DNA of 64,000 bases from Streptomyces sulfonofaciens (GCF_014656295.1 NZ_BNCD01000012.1:227346-291345); one strand, 5' to 3'; shown: positions 25,770 to 36,456, counted from the first letter of the stretch. Notes: generated by a model not told the origin, from the sequence alone. Numbers and translations: made by a program.

Positions 25770-26933
25770 ATGGCGACGGCAGGGTCCGCACAGTCCCCCA
25801 AGACGGCGGGGCCGGGACCGCTCTTCGGAGTGCGGGTGGTGGAGCTGGCGGGCATCGGCCCCGGCCCGTTCGCCGCCATGCTCCTCGCCGACCTCGGCGC
25901 CGACGTCGTCCGCGTGGACCGGCCCGGCGGTGCGGACCTGGCCCTGGACCCCGCGCACGACCTCACGGGACGCGGCAAGCGCTCCGTCCTGATCGACCTC
26001 AAGTCGCCCGCGGGCCCCGAACTCCTCCTCGCGCTCGTGGCCCGCGCGGACCTCCTCGTCGAGGGCTTCCGCCCCGGCGTCGCCGAGCGGCTGGGCGTCG
26101 GCCCCGAGCCCTGTCTGGCCCGCAACCCGCGGCTCGTCTACGGCCGGATGACCGGCTGGGGCCAGCAGGGCCCGCTGGCCGGCCGCGCCGGGCACGACCT
26201 GGCGTACATCGCGCGCACCGGCACCCTCGGCATGATCGGCGCCGCGGACGGCCCGCCCGCCATCCCCGCGAACCTGCTCGGCGACTTCGCCGGCGGCTCG
26301 CTCTACCTCGTCGTGGGCCTCCTCGCGGCCCTGCACCACGCCCGCGCCACCGGCACCGGCCAGGTCGTGGACGCCGCGATCGTGGACGGCGCCGCCCACC
26401 TGTCCACGCTCATCCACGGCATGCTGGCGGCCGGCGCCTGGCAGGACCGGCGCGGCGCCAACCTGCTGGACGGCGGCTGCCCCTTCTACGGCTGCTACCG
26501 CACCGCGGACGGCGGCCACATGGCGGTCGGCGCCCTGGAGCGGCGGTTCTACGACGAGTTCGTGCGCCTGCTCGGCATCGCAGGCGAGCTGCCCGAGCGC
26601 GACGATCCGGCCCGCTGGGAAGAGCTGCGGGCCGCGGTCGCCGCGCGGTTCGCGACCCGCACCCGTGCCGAGTGGACCGAGGTCTTCGCGGACTCCGACG
26701 CCTGCGTGGCCCCGGTGCTCTCGCTGCGTGAGGCGCCCGCCGACCCCCACCTCGCCGCCCGCGGCACCTTCACCGAGTACGCCGGCATCACCCAGCCCGC
26801 CCCCGCGCCCCGCTTCTCCGGCACCCCGGCGGCGGTGCGCTCCGCACCCGCCCGCCCCGGCGCCGACACGGCCGGGGTGGCCCGTGACTGGGACGTGCCG
26901 GGCCTCACCGCAGCGCGCCGGGCGGCACCATGA
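25770..26933 (+). CDS. class III CoA-transferase (CaiB/BaiF; alpha-methylacyl-CoA racemase-like)
   Basis: Protein of 387 residues of the formyl-CoA transferase / AMACR family. Motifs: VVELAGIGPGPFAAMLLADLG (residues about 24-45), GRGKRSVLIDLK, GRMTGWGQQGPL and GHDLAYIARTG, where the conserved Asp is expected, then DAAIVDGAA. GHDLAYIA with AGIGPGPF favours an alpha-methylacyl-CoA racemase, which feeds branched acyl-CoAs into beta-oxidation. It lies 103 bp upstream of the fadA-fadB pair, consistent with that role. ATG 25770 was preferred over a TTG eight codons upstream. Confidence 0.86.
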   Translation: MATAGSAQSPKTAGPGPLFGVRVVELAGIGPGPFAAMLLADLGADVVRVDRPGGADLALDPAHDLTGRGKRSVLIDLKSPAGPELLLALVARADLLVEGFRPGVAERLGVGPEPCLARNPRLVYGRMTGWGQQGPLAGRAGHDLAYIARTGTLGMIGAADGPPAIPANLLGDFAGGSLYLVVGLLAALHHARATGTGQVVDAAIVDGAAHLSTLIHGMLAAGAWQDRRGANLLDGGCPFYGCYRTADGGHMAVGALERRFYDEFVRLLGIAGELPERDDPARWEELRAAVAARFATRTRAEWTEVFADSDACVAPVLSLREAPADPHLAARGTFTEYAGITQPAPAPRFSGTPAAVRSAPARPGADTAGVARDWDVPGLTAARRAAP

Positions 26934-27036
26934 CGGCACACCCGCGCGTCCCGCGCCACCATGGCGCCATGACGACGACGAACGCCGGCCCGCACGGGCC
27001 GGCCCAGCCCGGCACAGGCCTAAGGAGGCCACCACG

Positions 27037-28257
<1,221 letters not shown>

Positions 28258-28322
28258 CCCGCGCAGCGCGCCCGAGCCGCCCCGAGCCGCCCCCCTTCGC
28301 CCACCCTCACGGAGAAAGCCAG

Positions 28323-30578
28323 ATGAGCGAGTCCGCAGTGCCCGCAGAGCCGCCGGCACCCGCAGCGTCCGCAGCACCCGCCGTGCCCTCGACGATCCGC
28401 TGGGAACAGGACGCAACCGGTGTGGTCACCCTGGTCCTCGACGATCCCGCCCAGTCCGCCAACACCATGAACGGGGCCTTCACCGCCTCGCTGTCCGCCG
28501 TCGCCGACCGGCTCGAAGCCGAACGGGAGAGCGTGCGCGGGGTCATCGTCACCTCCGCCAAGAAGACCTTCTTCGCCGGCGGCGACCTGCGCGACCTGAT
28601 CGCCGTACGCCCTGAGCACGCGCAGGACGCCTTCGACAGGAGCATGCGCATCAAGCGCGACCTGCGCCGCATCGAGACCCTGGGCAAGCCGGTCGTCGCC
28701 GCTCTGAACGGCGCGGCCCTCGGCGGCGGCTACGAGATCGCCCTCGCCTGCCACCACCGCGTCGCGCTCGACGCGCCCGGCTCGAAGATCGGCCTGCCGG
28801 AGGTCACGCTCGGGCTGCTGCCGGCCGGCGGAGGCGTGGTGCGCACCGTACGGCTGCTCGGCGTCGCCGACGCGCTGCTGAAGGTGCTGCTGCAGGGCAC
28901 CCGGCACAGCCCGCGGCGGGCCCTCGCCGCCGGACTCGTCCACGAGGTGGCCGACACCCGCGAGGACATGCTCGCCCGGGCCCGTGCCTTCATCGACACC
29001 CACCCGCAGTCCCGCCAGCCCTGGGACGAGCCCGGCCACCGCATCCCGGGCGGCACACCCGCGGACCCCGAGTTCGCCGCGAACCTGCCCGCCTTCCCCG
29101 CCAACCTGCGCAAGCAGACCGGCGGCGCGCCCTACCCCGCACCCCGCGCCATCCTCGCCGCCGCCGTCGAGGGCTCCCAGGTCGACTTCGAGACGGCACA
29201 GGTCATCGAGGGCCGCTACTTCACGGGACTGGTCACGGGCCAGACCGCCAAGAACATGATCCAGGCCTTCTTCTTCGACCTGCAGGCGGTCAACTCGGGG
29301 GCCGGCCTCAAGGCCGTGGCGGGTGCCGCGGCCGCCGCCGAGCCGCGCAATGTCCGCAAGGTCGCCGTGCTCGGCGCCGGGATGATGGGCGCGGGCATCG
29401 CCTACTCCTGCGCCCGCGCCGGGATCGAGGTCGTCCTCAAGGACGTCTCCGACCAGAGGGCGGCACAGGGCAAGGCCCACTCGGAGAAGCTGTGCGCCAA
29501 GGCCGTCGCCCAGGGCCGCACCACCCAGGAGAAGGCCGACGCGCTGCTCGCCCGGATCAGGCCCACCGCCGACCCGCAGGACCTCGCAGGGTGCGACGCC
29601 GTGATCGAGGCCGTCTTCGAGGACCCGGCGCTCAAGCACAAGGTCTTCCAGGAGGTGCAGGGCATCGTCGAGCCCGACGCGCTGCTCTGCTCCAACACCT
29701 CCACGCTGCCCATCGGGCTGCTGGCCGAAGGTGTGCAGCGGCCCTCGGACTTCGTCGGGCTGCACTTCTTCTCTCCGGTGGACAGGATGCCCCTGGTCGA
29801 GATCATCAAGGGCGAGCGGACCGGCGGTGAGGCCCTGGCCCGCGCATTCTCCCTGGTCAGGCAGATCTCCAAGACCCCCATCGTGGTCCACGACGCCCGC
29901 GGCTTCTTCACCTCGCGCGTCATCGGGCAGTTCATCAACGAGGGCGTGGCGATGGTCGGGGAGGGCGTCGAGCCCGCGTCCGTCGAGCAGGCCGCGGCGC
30001 AGGCCGGCTACCCCGCCAAGGTCCTCGCCCTGATGGACGAGCTCACCCTCGCCCTGCCGCGCAGGATCCGCGACGAGTCCAGGCGGGCCGTCGAGGAGGC
30101 CGGCGGCACCTGGCGGCCGCACCCCGCGGAGGCGGTCGTCGACCGCATGGTCGAGGAGTTCGGCCGCACCGGCAGGAGCGGCGGTGCCGGCTTCTACGAC
30201 TACGCGGACGGCCGGCGCACCGGGCTCTGGCCGGGGCTGCGCGAGCATTTCACCCGGCCGGCCGCACAGGGCGCCGGCATCCCCTTGCGGGACATGCAGG
30301 AGCGGATGCTCTTCGCCGAGTCGCTGGACACCGTCCGGCTCCTGGAGGAGGGCGTGCTGGTCTCGGTGGCCGACGCGAACGTCGGCTCCGTCCTCGGCAT
30401 CGGCTTCCCGGGCTGGACCGGTGGTGTGCTCCAGTACATCAACGGTTACGAGGGCGGCCCCGCAGGCTTCGCGGCCCGCGCCCGCGAGCTGGCGGAACGC
30501 TACGGCGAGCGCTTCACCCCGCCGGCGCTGCTGGTCGAGAAGGCGGAGCGGGGAGAGCGCTTCAGCGACCGGGGGTGA
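28323..30578 (+). CDS. fadB: fatty acid oxidation complex: enoyl-CoA hydratase / 3-hydroxyacyl-CoA dehydrogenase
   Basis: Bifunctional protein of 751 residues. The N-terminal crotonase domain (about 25-220) has the oxyanion-hole segments SAKKTFFAGGDL and NGAALGGGYEIALACHH with the catalytic glutamate in IGLPEVTLGLLPGGG-like sequence. A Rossmann domain starts at VAVLGAGMMGAGIAY (about residue 345), with SNTSTLPI and GLHFFSPVDRMPLVEII, then the HCDH C-terminal domain. GGAGAAA precedes ATG 28323. Forms the trifunctional complex with the upstream thiolase. Confidence 0.95.
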   Translation: MSESAVPAEPPAPAASAAPAVPSTIRWEQDATGVVTLVLDDPAQSANTMNGAFTASLSAVADRLEAERESVRGVIVTSAKKTFFAGGDLRDLIAVRPEHAQDAFDRSMRIKRDLRRIETLGKPVVAALNGAALGGGYEIALACHHRVALDAPGSKIGLPEVTLGLLPAGGGVVRTVRLLGVADALLKVLLQGTRHSPRRALAAGLVHEVADTREDMLARARAFIDTHPQSRQPWDEPGHRIPGGTPADPEFAANLPAFPANLRKQTGGAPYPAPRAILAAAVEGSQVDFETAQVIEGRYFTGLVTGQTAKNMIQAFFFDLQAVNSGAGLKAVAGAAAAAEPRNVRKVAVLGAGMMGAGIAYSCARAGIEVVLKDVSDQRAAQGKAHSEKLCAKAVAQGRTTQEKADALLARIRPTADPQDLAGCDAVIEAVFEDPALKHKVFQEVQGIVEPDALLCSNTSTLPIGLLAEGVQRPSDFVGLHFFSPVDRMPLVEIIKGERTGGEALARAFSLVRQISKTPIVVHDARGFFTSRVIGQFINEGVAMVGEGVEPASVEQAAAQAGYPAKVLALMDELTLALPRRIRDESRRAVEEAGGTWRPHPAEAVVDRMVEEFGRTGRSGGAGFYDYADGRRTGLWPGLREHFTRPAAQGAGIPLRDMQERMLFAESLDTVRLLEEGVLVSVADANVGSVLGIGFPGWTGGVLQYINGYEGGPAGFAARARELAERYGERFTPPALLVEKAERGERFSDRG

Positions 30579-30776
30579 CCCCGGTGCCGCCCCCTGAGTG
30601 CGGCTCGTCCGGGTGCGCGCCCCACGGTGCCGCCCCTCGCGGTGCCACGTGACCACGGTGGCGCCGTTCGGGCGGCCTGCGCCGGTGGGCGGGCCCGCAC
30701 CGGCGGGTGTGCCGGTGGGGGCGCCGGTGGCGTCGCGTCGCCTTCGTCCCCTCCGGGGGCGGGACACCGTCCGCAA

Positions 30777-30798
30777 CCGCCCGGTGGCCACCGGGCGG
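30777..30798. terminator. perfect 22-bp palindrome between fadB and merR
   Basis: CCGCCCGGTGG directly followed by its exact complement CCACCGGGCGG, centred between two converging genes 340 bp apart. It is the clear bidirectional terminator candidate. The rest of the 30579-30921 spacer is GC-rich sequence without a gene. Confidence 0.6.
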
Positions 30799-30921
30799 CA
30801 CGGGGCACGGACAGCTCCGGAAGGTCCCGTAGGCCCCGGCGGCCGGTCGCGCCCCGCGGCCTCGTCGCGACCGCTCGCGCGACCGCCCGCGCCCTGCCGG
30901 TCGGCCCGGGAGGGCAGTGGC

Positions 30922-31647
30922 TCAGGAGTCCCCGAGCCACTGGCGGACCTCCTGCTGGAGCGACCGCTGGAAGGCCGTCACCAGCGCCTGCACCACGAGC
31001 GGCTGCATGTGCGCCGACAGGGACCGCACGGCCGCCGCCCGCTCGGGGTCCGCGTCGCCGTCCGGGTGCCCGCCCACCTCGGCCCGGAACATCCGGGACA
31101 GCTCGGCGGCCGCGGCGCGGCTGTGCCGGAGCAGTACGGCGCGGGCCGCGAGGATCGTCTCGTGCGCGATCGGCACGTCCAGCAGTTGCACACCGAGGCC
31201 CAGCAACCCCCGGTCCACCAGGAACGCCTCGCCCCCGCCGGCCGGTGCGACCACCTCCAGGGCGGCCAGCCGTGCCAGGTCGCCCTCGGTGAGGGGGCGG
31301 CCCGCGCGGCGCTCCAGCTCCGTGCGCGAGACCTCCTCCGCGGAGTCCGGAGCCCAGGACGCCACCAGGGCGCGGTGGATGGCCAGGTCCTGGGCGCTGA
31401 GGTCGGCCGGCAGCCCCTTCAGGTACCGCTCGATGGCGGCCAGCGTCATCCCCTGGTGCTGCAACTCCTCGATCAGCGCGAGCCGTGACAGGTGCTCCTG
31501 CCCGTACCTGCCGACCCTGCGCGGGCCTATCACCGGCGGCGGCAGCAGCCCGCGGGTGCTGTAGAAGCGGACGGTGCGCACCGTGATGCCCGCACGGGCG
31601 GCCAGTTCGTCGACCGTCAGCGTCGGCTGCTGTGTCCCGGTGGTCAT
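30922..31647 (-). CDS. MerR family transcriptional regulator
   Basis: MerR-type activator/repressor, 241 residues. The winged helix opens with LTVDELAARAGITVRTVRFYSTRGLLPPP and RRVGRYGQEHLSRLALIEEL, then a coiled-coil region and a long C-terminal ligand-type domain with no metal-binding cysteines, so not a metal sensor. A palindrome within its own promoter spacer suggests autoregulation. It diverges from the asparagine permease gene, which could be its target. Confidence 0.9.
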   Translation of the reverse strand: MTTGTQQPTLTVDELAARAGITVRTVRFYSTRGLLPPPVIGPRRVGRYGQEHLSRLALIEELQHQGMTLAAIERYLKGLPADLSAQDLAIHRALVASWAPDSAEEVSRTELERRAGRPLTEGDLARLAALEVVAPAGGGEAFLVDRGLLGLGVQLLDVPIAHETILAARAVLLRHSRAAAAELSRMFRAEVGGHPDGDADPERAAAVRSLSAHMQPLVVQALVTAFQRSLQQEVRQWLGDS

Positions 31648-31994
31648 GACGGCCGCCCTTCCCCTCCTGCGCAGTGGTGACCGCTTCCCGGCGGATGCCC
31701 GGCGATCCGGTGCAACAGTATTGCTGTCTCACTAGTAATGTGAATGCCCCCTGCAGCCCTCTGACCAGCATGTGAGAAGTCCCGCTCCGGTGATCGACGC
31801 CACGGCGCGCGGCGCGGTCGCCCGGGGAAGGCGCGTCGTCGGTCCGGCCCTCCCGGCCCCCCGCCCCTCCCGGCCCTCCCGGCCCTCTCCAGGGGGGCAC
31901 GCCATGTCGGGCGCGCCGTGACCGGGGGTGCCGCGGACCGTGGCACCACCCCACACCGGACCGTCTCCGGCGCACCAGAAAGTGAAAGCCCCCC
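31648..31994. other. divergent spacer between merR and the permease gene
   Basis: About 350 bp. The merR-proximal 100 bp contain its promoter. The stretch at 31845-31890 is a C-rich run of CCCGGCCCTC-like steps repeated three times. No gene is supported. Confidence 0.45.
31694..31745 (-). promoter_or_regulatory. merR promoter with internal palindrome
   Basis: On the minus strand TTCACA and TACTGT are separated by 18 nt, a slightly long spacer typical of MerR-controlled promoters. The inverted repeat ACAG-N5-CTGT (31715-31727) overlaps the spacer end and the -10 box. The site lies about 70 bp upstream of the merR ATG. Confidence 0.4.
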
Positions 31995-33527
31995 TTGAGC
32001 GAGAAGCCCGAAGACCCCGGGAGCAACGTGAACCCCGCCCGTGCCGGGGACACGGCCCCAGCGTCCACCCGCGCGGAGGCGGCGGGCGGGGCCGGGGACG
32101 CGGGCGACGCCGGTTACAGCAAGAGCCTCAAGGCCCGGCACGTCAACATGATCGCCATCGGCGGCGCGATCGGCACCGGGCTCTTCCTGGGGGCCGGCGG
32201 CCGCCTGCACTCGGCGGGGCCCGCGCTGGCCCTCGCCTACCTCGTCTGCGGGGTCTTCGCCTTCTGCGTGGTGCGGGCCCTCGGCGAACTGGTCCTCTAC
32301 CGTCCCTCGTCCGGCTCCTTCGTGTCGTACGCGCGCGAGTTCCTCGGCGAGAAGGGTGCCTACATCGCCGGGTGGATGTACTTCCTCAACTGGTCGACCA
32401 CCGGCGTCGCCGACATCACCGCGATCGCGCTCTACACCCACTACTGGGGCGTCTTCACCCCGGTCCCGCAGTGGCTGCTCGCACTGATCGCGCTCGGTGT
32501 GGTGCTCACGGTCAACCTCATCTCGGTGCGGATCTTCGGCGAGATGGAGTTCTGGTTCGCGATCATCAAGGTGGCCGCGCTGGTGGGCTTCATGCTCATC
32601 GGCATCTTCATACTGGTCACCCGGCACCACGTGGACGGCCGGGCACCGGGCCTCGGTGTGATCACCCAGCACGGCGGGCTGCTGCCGAACGGCCTGATGC
32701 CCCTCGTCGTCGTGATGCAGGGCGTGGTGTTCGCCTACGCGTCACTGGAACTGGTCGGCGTCGCCGCGGGCGAGACGGCCGAGCCGCGCAAGGTCGTACC
32801 GCGGGCGGTGAACTCGATCATGTGGCGGGTCGGCCTCTTCTACGTCGGCTCGGTGATACTGCTGGCCGTGCTGCTGCCGGGCTCGGTGTACTCGGCCGAC
32901 GAGAGCCCGTTCGTGACGGTGCTCTCGAAGATCGGCATCCCGGCCGCGGGCGATGTGATGAACCTCGTCGTGCTCACCGCCGCCATGTCGAGCCTGAACT
33001 CGGGGCTCTACTCCACCGGCCGCATCCTGCGTTCCATGGCGGCCGCGGGCTCTGCCCCGCGCGCCACGGCCCGGATGAACCGCAGCCAGGTCCCCTACGC
33101 CGGCATCATGCTCACCTGCGCGGTGTGCGTGGCGGGTGTCGGGCTGAACTACCTGGTGCCGGCGGACGCCTTCGAGATCGTCCTGAACATCGCCTCGCTC
33201 GGCATCATCAGCACCTGGGTGATCATCATGGTCTGCCATCTGTCCTTCGTGCGGCACGCCAAGGAGGGGCTGCTCCGGCGGCCGCACTTCCAGTTGCCCG
33301 GCAGCCCGGTCACCGAGATCGTCACCATCGCCTTCCTGGTCTCCGTCCTGGTGCTGATGGGCAAGGACCCGGCCGTGGGCCGCAAGACGCTCTACCTGAT
33401 CCCGCTCGTCGCCGCGGCGCTCGTGGCCGGCTGGTACGGGGTGCGGCGCAGGGTGGCCAGGGCGGCAGGCGGCGGATCCGGCGGTCCCGGCGGATCCGGC
33501 GGATCCGGTGGGCCGAAGGACTCCTGA
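31995..33527 (+). CDS. ansP: L-asparagine-type amino acid permease (APC family)
   Basis: Twelve-helix inner-membrane amino acid/proton symporter of 510 residues. The start of the transport domain (KSLKARHVNMIAIGGAIGTG), ALGELVLYRPSSGSFVSYAR, WMYFLNWSTTGVADITAIA and SSLNSGLYSTGRILRSM agree closely with E. coli AnsP as I remember it. The only upstream start before the first helix, in frame, is TTG 31995, since a stop lies four codons earlier. The C-terminus ends in Gly/Ser repeats (GGSGGPGGSGGSGG). Probably takes up asparagine; related D-Ser/Ala/Gly permeases are less likely. Confidence 0.88.
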   Translation: MSEKPEDPGSNVNPARAGDTAPASTRAEAAGGAGDAGDAGYSKSLKARHVNMIAIGGAIGTGLFLGAGGRLHSAGPALALAYLVCGVFAFCVVRALGELVLYRPSSGSFVSYAREFLGEKGAYIAGWMYFLNWSTTGVADITAIALYTHYWGVFTPVPQWLLALIALGVVLTVNLISVRIFGEMEFWFAIIKVAALVGFMLIGIFILVTRHHVDGRAPGLGVITQHGGLLPNGLMPLVVVMQGVVFAYASLELVGVAAGETAEPRKVVPRAVNSIMWRVGLFYVGSVILLAVLLPGSVYSADESPFVTVLSKIGIPAAGDVMNLVVLTAAMSSLNSGLYSTGRILRSMAAAGSAPRATARMNRSQVPYAGIMLTCAVCVAGVGLNYLVPADAFEIVLNIASLGIISTWVIIMVCHLSFVRHAKEGLLRRPHFQLPGSPVTEIVTIAFLVSVLVLMGKDPAVGRKTLYLIPLVAAALVAGWYGVRRRVARAAGGGSGGPGGSGGSGGPKDS

Positions 33528-33691
33528 GCCGCGCCCGCGCCTCGGCGCCCGCGGGACCCGGCGCTGCTTGGGGGCCCGGTCGGGTCGTGCGCATACTGGA
33601 GGGGGAGTACGGACGGTCCCTACGGCAGCCCGTCCGGCTAGGTCCGGGGCCGCGAGCCCCGGGACCGGGCGGCCGGGCGCGGGAGCGCACG

Positions 33692-34597
33692 ATGTCCGGA
33701 CACGACAGGCGGTCGGGCGGCGGCGCGGCGGCGCGGCCGACGAGCGGGCCCGCACAGCCGCTTCCCCCGCCGCCCGGCGGCATCCTCTGGGAGTCCGCGG
33801 GCGACATCCGCACGCTGCTCGGGCTGCCCGCCGCCTTCACCCTCCAGGTGGCGCATCCGGCGGTGGGCGCGGGCGTCGACGACCACTCGGCGTTCCGCAG
33901 CGACCCGTGGGGCCGCGGCGAGCGGTCGCTGCGCTCCATGCTGCTGTGGGTGTACGGCGGGCCGGCCGCCGCCGAGGAGGGCCGCAGGCTGCGGGTGCTG
34001 CACGAGGACATCCGCGGCACCGACGCCCACGGCCGTCCGTACCACGCACTGGAGCCCACCACCTACGCCTGGGTGCACGCGACCGGATTCCCCGTCGCCC
34101 GGCGCACCCGCCGCTATCTGAACCGCCGCCCCTTCACCGCGGCCGAGGAGCGCAGGCTGTACGCGGAGTGGCGCCAGGTGGGCCGGGTGCTCGGGATCCG
34201 GGAGCAGGACATGCCGCCGAGCGTGGCGGAGTTCTGGCCCTACTACCGGGCAGTGGTGCGGGGGCGACTGGAGCTGACGGCGGTGGCGGCGGAACTCCTC
34301 GATCCCGGTGCCGCGGTGCCGCCCCCCGACCGGGGCCCGCGCCCCGTACGGTGTGCGCTGCGCCTGCTGTGGCCGGTGCTGTGGCCGCCGGCGGCCCGCT
34401 TCCGGCGCTTCCTCACCCTCGGCCTGATGCCGCCGGACGCCCGCGAGGCGCTTGGCCTGCCGTGGACCGATCGCCAGGAACGCCGCCTGCGCCGCTTCGG
34501 ACGCCTCACCGCCGCCCTCGTCCCGCTCCTGCCCGACCGCCTCCGCTACCTCCCGCAGGCGCATCGGGCCAGGACGGGCCGGAGCGCTCCGGCGTAG
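33692..34597 (+). CDS. oxygenase MpaB family protein (DUF2236)
   Basis: Protein of 301 residues of the MpaB/latex-clearing-protein family, haem-dependent oxygenases or unknown. Typical are WESAGDIRTLLGLPAAFTLQVAHPAVGAGVDDHS, RTRRYLNRRPF, LYAEWRQVGRVLGI and PPSVAEFWPYY. A GGGAG box precedes ATG 33692. Actinobacteria carry many paralogues without assigned substrate. It follows the permease by 165 bp, and its end faces the M1 peptidase gene. Confidence 0.85.
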   Translation: MSGHDRRSGGGAAARPTSGPAQPLPPPPGGILWESAGDIRTLLGLPAAFTLQVAHPAVGAGVDDHSAFRSDPWGRGERSLRSMLLWVYGGPAAAEEGRRLRVLHEDIRGTDAHGRPYHALEPTTYAWVHATGFPVARRTRRYLNRRPFTAAEERRLYAEWRQVGRVLGIREQDMPPSVAEFWPYYRAVVRGRLELTAVAAELLDPGAAVPPPDRGPRPVRCALRLLWPVLWPPAARFRRFLTLGLMPPDAREALGLPWTDRQERRLRRFGRLTAALVPLLPDRLRYLPQAHRARTGRSAPA

Positions 34598-34654
34598 GCG
34601 GGTCGGCCGGGCCCGCCCGGAAGGCGCGCGGGGCGCTTCCCGGACGGACCCGCC
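34597..34654. terminator. nested hairpin between convergent genes
   Basis: Outer arms GGCGGGTC (34597-34604) and GACCCGCC (34647-34654) enclose an inner, imperfect GGAAG/CTTCC stem. The structure begins at the last codon of the MpaB gene and lies before the M1 peptidase stop, so it would end both transcripts. Confidence 0.4.
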
Positions 34655-34702
34655 AGGATCCCGGCGGGCGGCCTGCGCCCAAGGGATCGAAGGGACGGGA
34701 CC

Positions 34703-36193
34703 TCAGATGCGGGACCCCGAGTGGGCCCGGGCGATCGCGGGCCAGGACCTCGGCTGCGGAACGCTCCGCGCGGCCTTGAAGCCCAGCGCCTCGGCCGCGG
34801 GGGAGGCGGGCCTGCTCGGCTGGTACAGCCACGTGTCGAAGAGGTCGGCGAGCGGCTTGCCGGACACGCGCTCGGCGTACTTCACGAAATCGCCCACCTG
34901 GGCGTTGCCGTACGCGTGCTCCTTCTGCCATCCCTTCAGGATGGCGAAGAAGTCGTCGTCGCCCACCGCGTTGCGCAGCGCCTGGAGCGCCATCGCGCCA
35001 CGGTCGTAGACGGCGTCGTCGAACTGGTGCGCGGCACCGGGGTCGCCCGGGGCGACGGTCCAGAACGGGTCGTCGGCCGGGTGCTGGGCGTAGACGTAGT
35101 CCGCGAGCTCCTGCGCCGTCCCCTCGCCCTCCTTCTCCGACCAGAGCCATTCGGCGTACGAGGCGAAGCCCTCGTTCAGCCAGATGTCGGCCCAGTTGTG
35201 CACCGACACGTTGTCGCCGTACCACTGGTGCGCCAGCTCGTGCACGATCACGGAGACGTTCGAGCCCTTGGTGAAGAACTTCGGGCTGTAGAACGGCCGC
35301 GTCTGCGTCTCCAGGGCGAAGCCGGCGCTCACGTTGGGGACGTAGCCGCCGACCGCGTTGAACGGGTACGGGCCGAAGACGCCCTCCAGGAACTCCACCG
35401 CCTCGCTGGTCCGCTCCACGGAGGCCCGCGCCGCGTCCTTCGTGGCCGGGTCCAGGTCCTTGCTGTAGGCGTTGACGACCGGCAGCCCGTTCGCGGTGGT
35501 GCCGGTCGTGATGTCGAACCTGCCGATCGCGAGGGTCGCCAGGTAGGTGGCCTGCGGCTTGTCGGAGCGCCAGTTGTAGCGGGTCCAGCCGAGCTGGGAG
35601 GTGGTCGAGGTGAGCACGCCGTTGGAGATCGCCTGGGTGCCGTCGGGCACCGCCACCGACACGTCGTAGGTGGCCTTGTCCCGCGGGTGGTCGTTGGACG
35701 GGAACCACCACGCGGCCGACTCCGGCTCGTTCGCCGCGACGGCTCCGTCGGGCGTGCGGGCCCAGGACGTGAAACCGAAGAGCTTCACGTCGGACGGCTT
35801 GCCCGAGTAGCGCACGACTATGGTGATCGGCGTGCCCTTCGGCAGCCCGGCGGCCGGGGTGATCTCCAGCTCCTCGTCGCCGGAGGTGGCGAAGGAGGCC
35901 CTGATGCCGTTGACGCGCACCTCGCTGACCTTCAGGCCGAAGTCCAGGTCGAAGCGGGACAGGTCCTGCGTGGTGGTGGCGAGGATGGTCGCCGTGCCCT
36001 CCAGCAGGTCCGTCTTGGGCTGGTACTTCAGCCGGAGGTCGTAGTGCGAGACGTCGTAACCGCCGTTGCCGTAGGCCGGGTAGTAGGGGTCGCCGATGCC
36101 CGGCGCTCCGGGCGAGTAGCCGTCGGCCGATGCCGGGATCGCCAGCATCAGGGAGGCGGCGAGAGCGCCCGGGACGATGAGTCTGCGGTACAC
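34703..36193 (-). CDS. secreted M1 family zinc metallopeptidase
   Basis: Exported aminopeptidase-type enzyme of 496 residues. The signal peptide is about residues 1-23 (ALAASLMLAIPASA). The zinc motif is HELAHQWYGD (His318, Glu319, His322), with the third ligand Glu in WLNEGFASY. A GFALETQTRPFYS segment replaces the usual GAMEN-like exopeptidase loop (GFALE). It is much shorter than cytosolic PepN (about 850 residues) and lacks the C-terminal helical domain, as in small secreted actinomycete M1 enzymes. Divergent from the ABC-F gene, with an operator-like repeat between them. Confidence 0.92.
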   Translation of the reverse strand: MYRRLIVPGALAASLMLAIPASADGYSPGAPGIGDPYYPAYGNGGYDVSHYDLRLKYQPKTDLLEGTATILATTTQDLSRFDLDFGLKVSEVRVNGIRASFATSGDEELEITPAAGLPKGTPITIVVRYSGKPSDVKLFGFTSWARTPDGAVAANEPESAAWWFPSNDHPRDKATYDVSVAVPDGTQAISNGVLTSTTSQLGWTRYNWRSDKPQATYLATLAIGRFDITTGTTANGLPVVNAYSKDLDPATKDAARASVERTSEAVEFLEGVFGPYPFNAVGGYVPNVSAGFALETQTRPFYSPKFFTKGSNVSVIVHELAHQWYGDNVSVHNWADIWLNEGFASYAEWLWSEKEGEGTAQELADYVYAQHPADDPFWTVAPGDPGAAHQFDDAVYDRGAMALQALRNAVGDDDFFAILKGWQKEHAYGNAQVGDFVKYAERVSGKPLADLFDTWLYQPSRPASPAAEALGFKAARSVPQPRSWPAIARAHSGSRI

Positions 36194-36257
36194 GAAAGCT
36201 CCAAGTCGTAAGTGGGCTCAGTCCGTTGCGTCCGAACCTTATTGAGCCCTGAACGAC

Positions 36258-36292
36258 CGGTCATGTCCATGGCCCCACGTGTCACATGACCG
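36258..36292. promoter_or_regulatory. operator-like inverted repeat in the M1/ABC-F divergent region
   Basis: CGGTCATGT (36258-36266) and ACATGACCG (36284-36292) are exact 9-bp arms with a 17-nt spacer. The left arm overlaps the self-complementary GACCGGTC. The spacing suits a dimer binding two successive grooves. It lies 65 bp upstream of the M1 start. Confidence 0.45.
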
Positions 36293-36359
36293 CCATGCAA
36301 CGGACACGGGCCCCGCGGGCCCCGCCGCCCGCTTTGACCGTCGCCGCCGGTCAGCACGC

Positions 36360-36408
36360 CCGCCTGCCCCCGCACGGACCCCGGGGCGGCCCGTGCGGGG
36401 GCAGGCGG
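36360..36408 (+). promoter_or_regulatory. very strong hairpin upstream of the ABC-F gene
   Basis: CCGCCTGCCCCCGCACGG (36360-36377) pairs perfectly with CCGTGCGGGGGCAGGCGG (36391-36408) across a 13-nt loop, followed by GGAAAA. It lies about 50 bp before the ABC-F start between divergent genes. It could be a transcription attenuator, as known for other ABC-F resistance genes, or a barrier upstream of a leaderless promoter (TAAGAT at 36441). Confidence 0.45.
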
Positions 36409-36456
36409 AAAACGGGCGGAAACCCCGGCGCACCGGTCGCTAAGATCGGCTCCCTG

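Noticed and set aside
36286..36456. 57 extra residues in frame before the ABC-F protein
   Set aside because: The sequence is Pro/Arg/Gly-rich, would translate through the 18-bp-arm hairpin and is not like ABC-F N-termini.
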